Source: an uncultured Aquimarina sp. | Lineage (GTDB): Bacteria > Bacteroidota > Bacteroidia > Flavobacteriales > Flavobacteriaceae | Direction: 5' to 3' | Assembly: GCA_947500845.1 (NCBI GenBank) | Contig: CANMTP010000025.1 | Location: 1 to 44,453, forward strand | Length of the DNA stretch: 44,453 nucleotides | Part shown: piece by piece, positions 25,245-33,266 of the stretch | Layout of the letters: each line of letters begins with the position of its first letter | Numbering within the stretch: the first letter of the stretch is position 1 | The notes under the pieces: model-generated | Databases searched by the model: none | Seen by the model: only the letters and a program-made list of their open reading frames with translations | What the model was told of the DNA's origin: nothing | Program-made: the position numbers and the translations under genes

Positions 25245-26201
25245 ATGCAGTATTTCCGTAAATTTGTAAAAATACCTAACAGATATTTGAAACACTTTTC
25301 AACCTTAAAAGAATATTGCAGCGGCATCAACATCCCACCACCCAAATGGGACAACTTCGACCTACGCAGTTTTGAGGACAATATGAAAAGTGTGCATCAC
25401 CAGATGTCGCCGTTCAAGCACGAGTTCTATGCCATAGCCATCAAGGTAGATGGTGGCGGGTTTGCTTCCACCGGAAATTATTCCACGAAGGATTTAAAGA
25501 CCACAGTGTTCTTCAATTCACCGTATCAAATCATCTCGTGGGACATTGCGCCGGATTGGCAAGGCTACTATGTTATCTTTGGCGAGGACTTCTTCAAACG
25601 TTCCCATCCCGACAAAAGAATCACGGAAGCCTTTCCGTTTTTGCTGAATGACAATACGGTGCCGATGGAAGTGACGGCACAGGAAGCCGAACTCTTTGCC
25701 AAACTGTTTTCAGATATACAATTTGAATTTCAATTGGGTACATCATCCAGCAAGGTCATCATTGCGCATTATTTGCACATCCTCTTACATAAAATATCGA
25801 GGCTTTATTCAAGAAACATATCGAAAGTCTCGGTATCCCAAGACCAGCGCAAACAGGACTTGGACATCGTAAGCCGGTTCAAGACCTTGATGGAAATTGC
25901 CTTTCAGCCAGGGCATTCCTACGAAGACCTTAATCCGCACCAAGTACAATACTATGCGGATAAATTATATCTGAATCCCAACCACTTCAATGCCATCGTA
26001 AAGCGCATTACGGACAAATCGGCTTCCGAGCACATCTACAACCATATCCTTTCGCTCGCGAAATCCAGATTGCGGAATTCTTCGGATTCCATAAAGGAAA
26101 TAGCCTTTTCGCTCTACTATTCCTACCCGAACCACTTTGCCAATTTCTTTAAAGGGCAGACTGGAAAAACGCCTTCACAGTTCAGAAAATCGACTAATTA
26201 G
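25245..26201 (+). CDS. AraC-family transcriptional regulator
   Basis: Up to 318 residues. N-terminal sensor with NIPPPKWDNFDLRSFEDNMK, FKHEFYAIAIKVDGGGF and ISWDIAPDWQGYYVIFGEDFF. The AraC DNA-binding part covers the last ~100 residues (YYADKLYLNPNHFNAIVKRITDKSASEHI and SDSIKEIAFSLYYSYPNHFANFFKGQTGKTPSQF). The ATG at 25245 is doubtful: a -7-like TAAATTTG lies inside it at 25259-25266, and homology seems to begin at LKHFSTLKEYC, so a TTG at 25287 may be the true start. It probably regulates the plus-strand genes that follow. Confidence 0.88.
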   Translation: MQYFRKFVKIPNRYLKHFSTLKEYCSGINIPPPKWDNFDLRSFEDNMKSVHHQMSPFKHEFYAIAIKVDGGGFASTGNYSTKDLKTTVFFNSPYQIISWDIAPDWQGYYVIFGEDFFKRSHPDKRITEAFPFLLNDNTVPMEVTAQEAELFAKLFSDIQFEFQLGTSSSKVIIAHYLHILLHKISRLYSRNISKVSVSQDQRKQDLDIVSRFKTLMEIAFQPGHSYEDLNPHQVQYYADKLYLNPNHFNAIVKRITDKSASEHIYNHILSLAKSRLRNSSDSIKEIAFSLYYSYPNHFANFFKGQTGKTPSQFRKSTN

Positions 26202-26313
26202 ACATCCGTTTTAGGGTGCTATGTAAATTCTGTACGTCTTGCGATGATATCCGTACGTATGTTGGACTATTCTGCCTGTAGATTTGTAGTATCAAATTAA
26301 AAATCAGATAACT

Positions 26314-27348
26314 ATGAAGAATATAATGATAACAGTAGCTGTTCTTTTAAGCTTAACAGCCTGTATAAACGGAAATGAAAAACAAAGTAAAACTTCTAAA
26401 AATGATACTGCGATGATGACAACAGAAACAAAGACAGAACAGGACCAAAAACAAATTCAAGAACTACTCACTTCATTTTTCAGTGAAGTGGACAACCGAA
26501 ATTGGAACGAGGTAGCATCAAAGATGACCGATTCGGTTTATACCGACTATACGGCTCTAGGCGGTGATGCCAGTTTTAAGTCACCAGATGAAATACTTAC
26601 CGGATGGAAGGCAATGCTTCCCGGTTTTGAACGCACCATTCACCAAACCCATAACGAAGCCATTTGGGTAGCCGGTAATCGTGCCACGGCGACTTTGGAT
26701 GCCATCGCCACACATTACCTGAACAATGACGAATGGACGGTGTTCGTAGGCTACGATACCGAATTTATCAAAGAAAACGATACGTGGAAATTGGCACGAA
26801 TCGATTTGAGCCTGTATGACCAGTCTGGTAATGGTGACCTTCCGGCACAAGCAATGAATAATGTAAAAAATGGAAATGTGCCCGCTTTCGCGAAAGCGGA
26901 TAACAATACCATAGCCGTAGTCGAGGATTTTTTCGATGCGCTAGAAGCTCGAAAACTTCAAAATGTTTTGGCAACACTCAATGATGGCGTAGTTCAGGAA
27001 ATGCCATTGTCGCCCAATAATTTCCCGAAATCACTGAATGGTATCGACGCGATGCGAAACCAGTACACTGGTGTGATGGACTATACCCAATCCTACGAAC
27101 GGGAATACTTTGGATCTAATGACCCGAATACCGTTTTGGTGAAATACAATGGAACGGTGACTACCGGCGAAGGCAAGCCGTACAACAATTCATATGTGGG
27201 TCTGTTCACCATTGAAAATGGCAAGATTTCGAGATTCATCGAGTACTTTAACCCGAATATTTTGTTGAACAGCTGGCCGGGACTACAACCCGAAACCTAT
27301 TCGGTACATAAGGCCGGTGCCAGAACCGATAGCGGGGTAACACAGTAA
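26314..27348 (+). CDS. Lipoprotein with two SnoaL/NTF2-like domains
   Basis: A 344-residue protein with lipobox LSLTAC (Cys17). Two NTF2-like domains: about 45-170 (IQELLTSFFSEVDNRNWNEVASKM ... DEWTVFVGYDTEFIKEND) and about 200-330 (VVEDFFDALEARKLQNVLATL ... YNNSYVGLFTIENGKISRFIEYFNP). Between them is NVPAFAKADN, encoded by a perfect 18-bp palindrome (26882-26899). Such domains bind small hydrophobic ligands or act as isomerases. The TAA stop is directly followed, in the same frame, by coding sequence of the next alpha/beta hydrolase, suggesting a broken fusion or very tight coupling. Confidence 0.82.
   Translation: MKNIMITVAVLLSLTACINGNEKQSKTSKNDTAMMTTETKTEQDQKQIQELLTSFFSEVDNRNWNEVASKMTDSVYTDYTALGGDASFKSPDEILTGWKAMLPGFERTIHQTHNEAIWVAGNRATATLDAIATHYLNNDEWTVFVGYDTEFIKENDTWKLARIDLSLYDQSGNGDLPAQAMNNVKNGNVPAFAKADNNTIAVVEDFFDALEARKLQNVLATLNDGVVQEMPLSPNNFPKSLNGIDAMRNQYTGVMDYTQSYEREYFGSNDPNTVLVKYNGTVTTGEGKPYNNSYVGLFTIENGKISRFIEYFNPNILLNSWPGLQPETYSVHKAGARTDSGVTQ
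26882..26899. repeat. 18-bp TTTCGCGAAA palindrome inside a coding region
   Basis: CCGCTTTCGCGAAAGCGG is perfect. It is translated in frame as part of the linker between the two NTF2-like domains. Related sequence is inserted in the SDR at 29275-30021, and TTTCGCGAAA occurs in repeats R4, R6 and R8. Confidence 0.75.
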
Positions 27349-27378
27349 GAGATAACCTTTAGTAGTCAAGGGGTTCTG

Positions 27379-28233
27379 TTGAAAGGACATTTATTCCTGC
27401 CAGCCAACTTCGATGCCTCACAAAAATATCCTGCAGCCGTGGTTACGGGAAGCTGGACCAGTGTAAAAGAACAGATGCCCGACGAATACGCCAGTGTTAT
27501 GGCCAAAGATGGCTTTATCACGCTTACTTTCGACTTTACCGGATTTGGTGAGAGCGAAGGACAGCCCAGACAAGTCGAGGATTATAAGCTGAAAATTGAG
27601 GACATCAAAGCCGCGGTAACTTTCCTGACCAACCACAAAAATGTGGATACCAATGAAATCTCTGGGTTGGGCGTATGCGCCAGTTCGGGATATATGGCAC
27701 ACGCCACTGCTCAGGACGAGCGCATCAAGAAACTAGTTTTGGTTGCCCCTTGGTTGCACAATCCGGAAATCGCCAGAAGCATCTACGATATGCGCCCGGG
27801 TGGAACCGACGGTCTGTTACAAGCTGCCAAGGAAGCCAAAAAGAGATATGCCGAAACAGGTGAGATGGAATATGTATTGGCTGCAAGTGAACTAGACCCA
27901 CTAAGTGCGATGTACGTGCCTCACGGTGCTTTCGATTATTACTTAAGCCCAGCAAAAGCAGCAGGTAAAGTCTACGACAACCGTTTTGCGGTAAGCTCTT
28001 GGGAACCTTGGTTGACCTTCGACGGTATTTCCGCTGGAAAAGAGATTAGTCAGCCGGTCTTTATCGTCCATAGCGAGAGTGGTGCCGTACCACAGGGTGC
28101 TAAGGACTTTTATGGTCATTTAAAGGGCGAGAAAGACATCGTTTGGCTGAACGATTACAACCAACAGCAACTTTATTTTGAAGAGGAAGCGGTAAATGCA
28201 GCAATGAACGAGGTAGTGAACTATTTAAAATAA
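27379..28233 (+). CDS. Alpha/beta hydrolase (dienelactone-hydrolase-like)
   Basis: About 284 residues from a TTG at 27379; there is no ATG in frame after the preceding stop. The open frame begins at 27349 with EITFSSQGVLLKGHLFLPANF, which is the usual N-terminal strand, so a start at 27379 would cut that strand. The core has VVTGSWTSVKEQMPDEYA, FDFTGFGESEGQP, and the elbow GLGVCASSGYMAHA, where Cys occupies the nucleophile position as in dienelactone hydrolases. HSESGAVPQGAKDF follows; the usual His is less clear. Similar to the YcjY/MexK-type hydrolases. Expression may depend on readthrough, reinitiation, or a non-ATG start. Confidence 0.75.
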   Translation: MKGHLFLPANFDASQKYPAAVVTGSWTSVKEQMPDEYASVMAKDGFITLTFDFTGFGESEGQPRQVEDYKLKIEDIKAAVTFLTNHKNVDTNEISGLGVCASSGYMAHATAQDERIKKLVLVAPWLHNPEIARSIYDMRPGGTDGLLQAAKEAKKRYAETGEMEYVLAASELDPLSAMYVPHGAFDYYLSPAKAAGKVYDNRFAVSSWEPWLTFDGISAGKEISQPVFIVHSESGAVPQGAKDFYGHLKGEKDIVWLNDYNQQQLYFEEEAVNAAMNEVVNYLK

Positions 28234-28245
28234 TCAAATAATAAT

Positions 28246-28276
28246 GAGGGTATCTTTTTTTTAGATACCCTCTTTT
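28246..28276 (+). terminator. Rho-independent terminator
   Basis: Perfect 10-bp stem GAGGGTATCT/AGATACCCTC with a short T-rich loop, followed by TTTT. It ends the AraC-NTF2-hydrolase part; the SDR start at 28289 lies just after it. Confidence 0.85.
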
Positions 28277-28288
28277 AAAACTTATACG

Positions 28289-29221
28289 ATGAAACGAAGA
28301 GAAATGATAAAAAACGGTGGATTGGCTTTGGCAGGCTTGGGAACAATGTCAGCGTTAGAAGCTATGAATCCATCAGCAAATAAAAATAGTGAATTGTTCA
28401 AACGCTTTGAAGACAGTGTCGTTGTAGTTACAGGTGCAACTTCTGGTATCGGTAAGGAAACCGCAAAGGCCTTTGCAAGAGAAGGTGCCAAAGTAGCTTT
28501 CTTGGGCAGGCGTGAAAACCTCGGAAAGCAGGTAGAGGCCGAAATCAGGGCTGAAGGTGGCGAAGCGACCTATTTCAAAACGGATATCCGAGAGAAATCA
28601 CAGGTAAAACGCTTTTTTGAGCAGACCAAGGAAAAGTATGGCAACATCCACATCGCATTTAACAATGCGGGCATCGTTTTCGGTCTCGATGATTTAAAGG
28701 GAAACAAACCCATTGCCGATATTGATGTGGCCTCCTTTGACGATGTTTGGAAAACGAATACCCGAGGCACTTTTCTGAGTATGAAAAATGAAATTCCCCA
28801 GATGCTTCAAAATGAAGTTTGGGGGCGCTATGGACTCAAAGGCGTTATCATCAACAATTCCAGCGTTTCCGCTCACGGTGGATTTGCGGGCATCGCACCC
28901 TACTCGGTGAGCAAGCACGGGGTTAGCGGACTCACCAAAGGTGGTGCTTTGGATTATGGAAAAAATGGCATTCGTATCGTGGCAATCTCACCAGGTGGTG
29001 TTGACACGCCAATGCGCAGGGCTGCGATTGAAGCTCAAGGTGCTGACCCACAAGAAGCCCAAGCACCCAATATCCAACATAGAACCAACACGGTAGAGGA
29101 AATGGCGGACATTGTTCTTTTCTTGGCCTCTGCCGATGCCCCTTCGGCCATTCAAGGCATCGATTTGGATGTGACTATGGGAATGTTGACAGGACCTTTT
29201 GCGCCACCAAAGCCCCAATAA
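28289..29221 (+). CDS. SDR-family oxidoreductase with Tat-like leader
   Basis: A 310-residue protein. N-terminal ~35 residues (MKRREMIKNGGLALAGLGTM) look like a twin-arginine leader (KRRE followed by a hydrophobic stretch), so it is probably exported. SDR core from about residue 45: VVVVTGATSGIGKETAKAF, AFNNAGIVFG, IINNSSVSAHGG, YSVSK, ISPGGVDTPM and IQGIDLDVTMG. The LGRRE after strand two suggests NADP(H). An exported SDR is less common but known in Bacteroidota. Confidence 0.88.
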   Translation: MKRREMIKNGGLALAGLGTMSALEAMNPSANKNSELFKRFEDSVVVVTGATSGIGKETAKAFAREGAKVAFLGRRENLGKQVEAEIRAEGGEATYFKTDIREKSQVKRFFEQTKEKYGNIHIAFNNAGIVFGLDDLKGNKPIADIDVASFDDVWKTNTRGTFLSMKNEIPQMLQNEVWGRYGLKGVIINNSSVSAHGGFAGIAPYSVSKHGVSGLTKGGALDYGKNGIRIVAISPGGVDTPMRRAAIEAQGADPQEAQAPNIQHRTNTVEEMADIVLFLASADAPSAIQGIDLDVTMGMLTGPFAPPKPQ

Positions 29222-29274
29222 AATAATCACCAAATGATGGCTTCGTCATCATCATCATTCTTAACTTTGCAGCT

Positions 29275-30021
29275 ATGAAAACGAAGAAAATAGCATTGGT
29301 CACGGGTGCCAATCGAGGAATAGGTTTTGCCGTGGCAAAAGAATTATTGAAAAAAGATGTTACGGTCATCGCTACCAGCCAAACCGAAAGTGATGGCAAA
29401 GAAGCCTTAGAAAAACTATCTAAGTATGGGAATGCGTTGTATCATCAACTGGATGTCACTGACAAGGAAAGTATCAATGCTTGTTACGCTTTCGCGAAAT
29501 CGAGTTTGCGAGATTCACGACCAAAGGGAGAGCGAAGCGGTAAAGCTGAATTTGGCAAACTCGATATCCTAATCAACAATGCGGGTATCAATTACGACAC
29601 CCATCAAAACATTGAAAATGCCGACCTTGATGAAGTCCTAACCACTCTTAAAACGAATACCTTGGCACCCTTGCAAATGATTCAGACCTTTCTTCCATTG
29701 CTTCGGAATAGTCAGGCAGCCAGAATCGTCAATGTTTCGAGTGGCTCGGGCGCATTGAGTAGTCAAGATGGAACGACACCAGGGTATAGTTTGTCCAAAT
29801 TGGGATTAAACGGTACAACCTTGGCCTTTGCCAATCAACTTAAAAGTGATGGTATCTTGGTCAATTCTGTCTGCCCAGGTTGGGTACGTACCGATATGGG
29901 TGGTAGCAACGCCAGCAGAAGCCCCGAAAAAGGTGCGGAAACCATTGTTTGGGCTGCGCTTTTGGAAGATAATTCTATGACCGGAAAGTTTTTTAGAGAC
30001 AAAAGAGTGATTGAATGGTAA
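29275..30021 (+). CDS. SDR-family carbonyl-reductase-like protein with in-frame insertion
   Basis: A 248-residue SDR: LVTGANRGIGFAVAKELL, ILINNAGINYD, VNVSSGSGAL, YSLSK, VCPGWVRTDMGG, like eukaryotic-type carbonyl reductases. Between NACYAFAK and EFGKLDILINNAG it carries an extra ~18-20 residues (SSLRDSRPKGERSGKA), encoded by a TTTCGCGAAA-type palindromic repeat at 29487-29553. The insert lies in the helix before the NNAG strand and keeps the frame, so the protein may still fold. Last gene before repeat R9. Confidence 0.9.
   Translation: MKTKKIALVTGANRGIGFAVAKELLKKDVTVIATSQTESDGKEALEKLSKYGNALYHQLDVTDKESINACYAFAKSSLRDSRPKGERSGKAEFGKLDILINNAGINYDTHQNIENADLDEVLTTLKTNTLAPLQMIQTFLPLLRNSQAARIVNVSSGSGALSSQDGTTPGYSLSKLGLNGTTLAFANQLKSDGILVNSVCPGWVRTDMGGSNASRSPEKGAETIVWAALLEDNSMTGKFFRDKRVIEW
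29487..29553. repeat. Palindromic repeat inserted in frame in an SDR gene
   Basis: Begins CGCTTTCGCGAAATCGAG and ends near GAGCGAAGCGGTAAAGC. It shares its core with the perfect palindrome at 26882-26899. The codons it adds are Ser/Arg/Lys-rich and not part of the usual SDR fold. Confidence 0.6.
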
Positions 30022-30022
30022 A

Positions 30023-30237
30023 AATCCTGTCAAGAAAATTGAAGAGATGGCTTTCCGATGAAAAGGTGGATTTAATTCAAAATTTTAGCTAGGTAATCTA
30101 GTATTCCTTCCCAGAGTATCAGAAAGGGTTAATGGGATGAAAAGCCAAAATTTGGGATTGTGTCCAAAAATAGTGTAGGGAAGCTCATTTCCCAGAATGT
30201 AGTCTCTCGCGGAATGTGGGGGAATGGGCTAAGTGAA
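30023..30237 (+). repeat. Dispersed module-border repeat, copy R9 with short coding tail (convergent gap)
   Basis: The first 39 bases encode NPVKKIEEMAFR-stop, the end of the tail seen before R1 and R7, joined just after the SDR stop codon. The repeat follows: AAAAGGTGGATTTAATTCAA, CCTTCCCAGAGTATCAGAAAGG, AGCCAAAATTTGGGATTGTG, CTCGCGGAATGTGGGGGAATG. It is more diverged than R2 or R7. Confidence 0.82.
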
Positions 30238-30249
30238 TCGTTGTTGAAA

Positions 30250-31647
30250 TTATTCTAATGTTTTAAAACGAATTTCTTGGTCGTTATTCTTGCTTCCTTC
30301 GGATTTTGGTGCCAATCCAATAAGATAAAATATGTATTTCTTATCTTTTTCCAAATTGACCTCTAAAATGGCCGATTTGTTATCATCAGAATACCTTAGA
30401 CCTATAATCTTTGGAAATGTAGCCATATCTTCTCCGGGTCTTATGAATTGTGACCCTCTAAACGGTCTATCAAAATTAATGGTTATTTGCTTTAAAGCAG
30501 CATCCACCGTTTGATTCCCATTTTCAAATTCACCTATCGACACAAAACGTGATTTCTTATCTTCATTTAATTCAATATAAAGATTCCGCTTATCCGCGAA
30601 CGTTTTGTAAGCCCTAGCTAACTCGGGCATAAAACTCTTTAAGGTAGGATATTTTCCGCGTTGGCTATCATATAGTTCTAACTTTTTGACCAAATCCTCA
30701 ATCCAGATGAAACCACGGTTCAGCTGTTCCATAATTTCAAGCTGTATTTTTTCATCCTCGAAATTATGGTCTTTCATATACTTTATAACCGCTGCGCGTA
30801 CCAAGGCCTCGTTGAGTACTGTTTTCCAATGATTATAGCCTCCATTTTTCATTTTCTGTTTTACAGCTTCATAAAGCTTCTCGCCATTTTCCTTGAACGG
30901 TGCTGGGTTCTCGTCAAGAAGATAGTTAACGAAAGAGTGGTTGAACTCGTGTACAACCGTAGGAAAATAATCGTCAATTGGAAAAACCGCCATTCCTGAA
31001 TCATCTGTTTTCCATGTGCCCATTATTGCGTTGACTTGTTTTTTTCCATTCCCAAAGTTCACAGGGCAGCCATAATTGCTGCCACCTATTCCTAAGCCAA
31101 TGATTAGCTTAAATTCTTCATTTGCAGATGTTCCATAAAAATCAGCGTACCATTGTGTATCGAGCTTTTCGAAAATCGAAAGGAATTTATTCTCGGCTTC
31201 TGCGAACAATTGTTTGTTACTCTCAAGAAACTCTTCTGAATTAGTTTCATCGTAGAATTTCTTTAGTAATTCAACAAATTCATAGGCATTTTCCTTTCCC
31301 CATCTACCACCTGGGACTTTTTCTGTAAATGGGATTACTGGATTAAAATCATCATCCAAGTGTACAGCCAAAAAGGGAACGGCGTCATATCCCAATGCTT
31401 TTTCAACCCTTAATTTTTTAAGAAAGGAAATAAGCTCGTGCGACTTGTGCTTCCCATAGTGGGATTCAATTTTATCAACATAAACCTTGAAAATATCTGG
31501 TTGATACTCGTTGAAATCAGCCAATCGACAGGCAATACTGATGATTTCAATACGCTTGTCCACCTTCGGTTTCTCAATCATATTGGATTCTTGCCCACGG
31601 CATATGATGGTCAAATTACAAATCAGTATTACCAAAACTTTTTTCAT
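30250..31647 (-). CDS. Secreted DUF4932 protein, putative metallopeptidase
   Basis: A 465-residue protein with a signal peptide (1-18, ending CRG). The core matches the DUF4932 family; the HEFNH motif (His233-Glu234...His237, in PTVVHEFNHSFVNYLL) is an HExxH zinc-peptidase site, so hydrolytic function is likely. After about residue 375 comes a smaller C-terminal domain, starting near KSRFVSIGEFENG and ending in a beta-rich region. It overlaps the gene upstream by four bases. It lies at the end of an operon with an ECF sigma factor and small membrane proteins. Confidence 0.85.
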   Translation of the reverse strand: MKKVLVILICNLTIICRGQESNMIEKPKVDKRIEIISIACRLADFNEYQPDIFKVYVDKIESHYGKHKSHELISFLKKLRVEKALGYDAVPFLAVHLDDDFNPVIPFTEKVPGGRWGKENAYEFVELLKKFYDETNSEEFLESNKQLFAEAENKFLSIFEKLDTQWYADFYGTSANEEFKLIIGLGIGGSNYGCPVNFGNGKKQVNAIMGTWKTDDSGMAVFPIDDYFPTVVHEFNHSFVNYLLDENPAPFKENGEKLYEAVKQKMKNGGYNHWKTVLNEALVRAAVIKYMKDHNFEDEKIQLEIMEQLNRGFIWIEDLVKKLELYDSQRGKYPTLKSFMPELARAYKTFADKRNLYIELNEDKKSRFVSIGEFENGNQTVDAALKQITINFDRPFRGSQFIRPGEDMATFPKIIGLRYSDDNKSAILEVNLEKDKKYIFYLIGLAPKSEGSKNNDQEIRFKTLE

Positions 31648-31955
31648 AACGTGTTGGTTTTAGGTTGCTTTATTTTATTGAATAAAAGCAGTGCAAGTGG
31701 CAATAGGGCAACGAATGTTCCTGCGATAATGCTTTCAGAATCAGGCTGTAATTGCAACATCATACAGATGAATGAAAATCCGATAGCCACTATCAAAAAA
31801 GTACTAATGGGCACTGTTGATTCTACCTTTTTCTTCTTTGAATGTTGTACTGTTTTCACTTCGCTTAGTATTGAAGTTTTGACGTTTTCCGGCATTTGTT
31901 CAATATCATTCAGAAGTAAGTTTTTATATATGTCAATTTCAGTTTCTTTTTTCAT
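31644..31955 (-). CDS. Small two-helix membrane protein, possible anti-sigma partner
   Basis: A 103-residue protein. A cytoplasmic part of about 45 residues (EIDIYKNLLLNDIEQMPENVKTSILSEVK) is followed by two membrane helices (about 50-67 and 75-92). Gene overlap: starts 17 bases inside the sigma-factor gene. Position right after an ECF sigma gene is where anti-sigma factors often lie, but no ZAS zinc motif is present, so this role is inference. Confidence 0.7.
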   Translation of the reverse strand: MKKETEIDIYKNLLLNDIEQMPENVKTSILSEVKTVQHSKKKKVESTVPISTFLIVAIGFSFICMMLQLQPDSESIIAGTFVALLPLALLLFNKIKQPKTNTL

Positions 31956-32463
31956 TGCGCTGTGCTTTTAGTTTTTCGCGAGAACGATGTAATATAATTT
32001 TGATGTTCGCTTTGCTCAGTGAGGTTATTTTTTGAATATCCTTGATGCTCTTTTCCTTTAGGTAGAATAATGCGGTTACCAGATATTCGCGTTCGTTTAG
32101 TGCCTTCATCAGCTCGTTTACCTTTTCTTCTGCAACCCTGCTGTCTTCTTGTTCGTAATCTCTTTCAACAAATACAGGCTCATAGATTTCCTTATCAAAT
32201 TTCTTTAGCGTTCGTAATGATTCCCGATAGATGATTTTATACAACCAGGTAGAAAATTGGGCTTCGCTTCTAAAGCTTCTTATTCCCTTGAAGACCTGAA
32301 TAAAGGCATTCTGCACCGCATCCTGTGCATCTTCCTTGTTCTTGGTATACTTGAGTGCTACGGTGTAGGCAAAATCTTTATGGTTTTCGATTAACCGACT
32401 GAGTGCGTTCTCGTCCCCGTTTTTGGCTTTATGTAGAAGGTCTTTTGAGTTGGACTTCATCAA
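31939..32463 (-). CDS. ECF-type RNA polymerase sigma factor
   Basis: A 174-residue sigma-70 family protein of the ECF group. Region 2: LSRLIENHKDFAYTVALKYTKNKEDAQDAVQNAFIQVFKGIRSFRSEAQFSTWLYKIIYRESL. Region 4 near the C-terminus: LNEREYLVTALFYLKEKSIKDIQKITSLSKANIKIILHRSREKLK. Overlaps the DUF6249-like gene by four bases (ATGA) and probably directs transcription of a small regulon including this operon. Confidence 0.94.
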   Translation of the reverse strand: MMKSNSKDLLHKAKNGDENALSRLIENHKDFAYTVALKYTKNKEDAQDAVQNAFIQVFKGIRSFRSEAQFSTWLYKIIYRESLRTLKKFDKEIYEPVFVERDYEQEDSRVAEEKVNELMKALNEREYLVTALFYLKEKSIKDIQKITSLSKANIKIILHRSREKLKAQRNEKRN

Positions 32464-32783
32464 TCATTCTTCACTATTTTGTAAAAAACTAATGAGCCGA
32501 TACCAAAGCTTAAAAACAGCATCGACAAATAGCTTACCAAGATATTCAGTGTCGTGTACTGCTCTAAAAGATGCCCAAGAAATAGTCCAAGCGCCAACGC
32601 TATAGCTATTATACCGCGTGCCAAACTGTTAAGGCGCATTTGTTCTAATGCATCTTGAAATACAATATTTTCACCTCTTTTTATGAGTTCTAGTTTTTCC
32701 TTGTGCTGATTTTTTAGATAGTATGCCAAGACTACTGCGCAAGCAATAACCGCGACCATAAAGGGTATTTGCCAAAAGTTCAT
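32460..32783 (-). CDS. Small membrane protein, DUF6249-like
   Basis: A 107-residue protein with three membrane helices (about 8-22, 58-75 and 80-100) and a charged loop with KNQHKEKLELIKRGENIVFQDA. The loop sequence (KLELIKRG) and position just upstream of an ECF sigma gene match DUF6249 proteins in Bacteroidota. Function unknown; it may sense the membrane state for the sigma factor. Confidence 0.75.
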   Translation of the reverse strand: MNFWQIPFMVAVIACAVVLAYYLKNQHKEKLELIKRGENIVFQDALEQMRLNSLARGIIAIALALGLFLGHLLEQYTTLNILVSYLSMLFLSFGIGSLVFYKIVKND

Positions 32784-32883
32784 TTGCTTATGTTTTACTA
32801 TTTAGAGGAAGGAAAATAGTAAAAGGTTACAAAATTAGAAGGAAAATATTGAAGTGTTGAATTTTTTTATTTTTTTGGAATGT

Positions 32884-33077
32884 GAAGCGGACTTCATCAC
32901 AATTTTAGCTCAGGAATGTAGACCTTCGACTACGTTCGGGAAAAGTTAACATTACCAGCCCAATCGGAAAGTTTTAACAGAATGGGAAGCTAAAATTGGG
33001 TATTGTGTTCAAGACCTTTTTAATGAAGCTCCTTTACCGTAATGTAGCCTCTCGCGGAATATAGGGGAATGTGCTTG
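32884..33077 (+). repeat. Dispersed module-border repeat, copy R10 (full)
   Basis: GAAGCGGACTTCATCACAAT start, CCTTCGACTACGTTCGGG centre, AGCTAAAATTGGGTATTGTG right arm, CTCGCGGAATATAGGGGAAT and GTGCTT at the end. It has a duplicated GTTAAC/GTTTTAAC section in the middle. Lies between two minus-strand genes. Confidence 0.85.
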
Positions 33078-33116
33078 TTAAGTTATAAAATAGAGTTATT
33101 CTCGTTTAGTAAAATT

Positions 33117-33165
33117 TAAAGCGAACTTGACTTTGAGATTGTTGGTTGTAATGTAGTTTGAGCAT
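33117..33165 (+). repeat. Degenerate start of the same repeat, after R10
   Basis: AAAGCGAACTTGACTTTGAG then GTTGTAATGTAGTTTGAG is similar to the family's first 45 bases. It is a worn partial copy next to R10; alignment by eye only. Confidence 0.4.
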
Positions 33166-33266
33166 TTCCCGCCTTTTTTAGGGATAAAGCAGAAAGCCTA
33201 CCCTTCTATCTATAAATAAAAGGTTTTATTCTCGTTTATTCTTGTCGTTTCCTTCATTATCATCCC

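Noticed and set aside
4020..30061. Group II intron or retron behind the conserved tail and repeat
   Set aside because: I see no domain V-like hairpin, reverse-transcriptase motif or msr/msd arrangement next to any copy.
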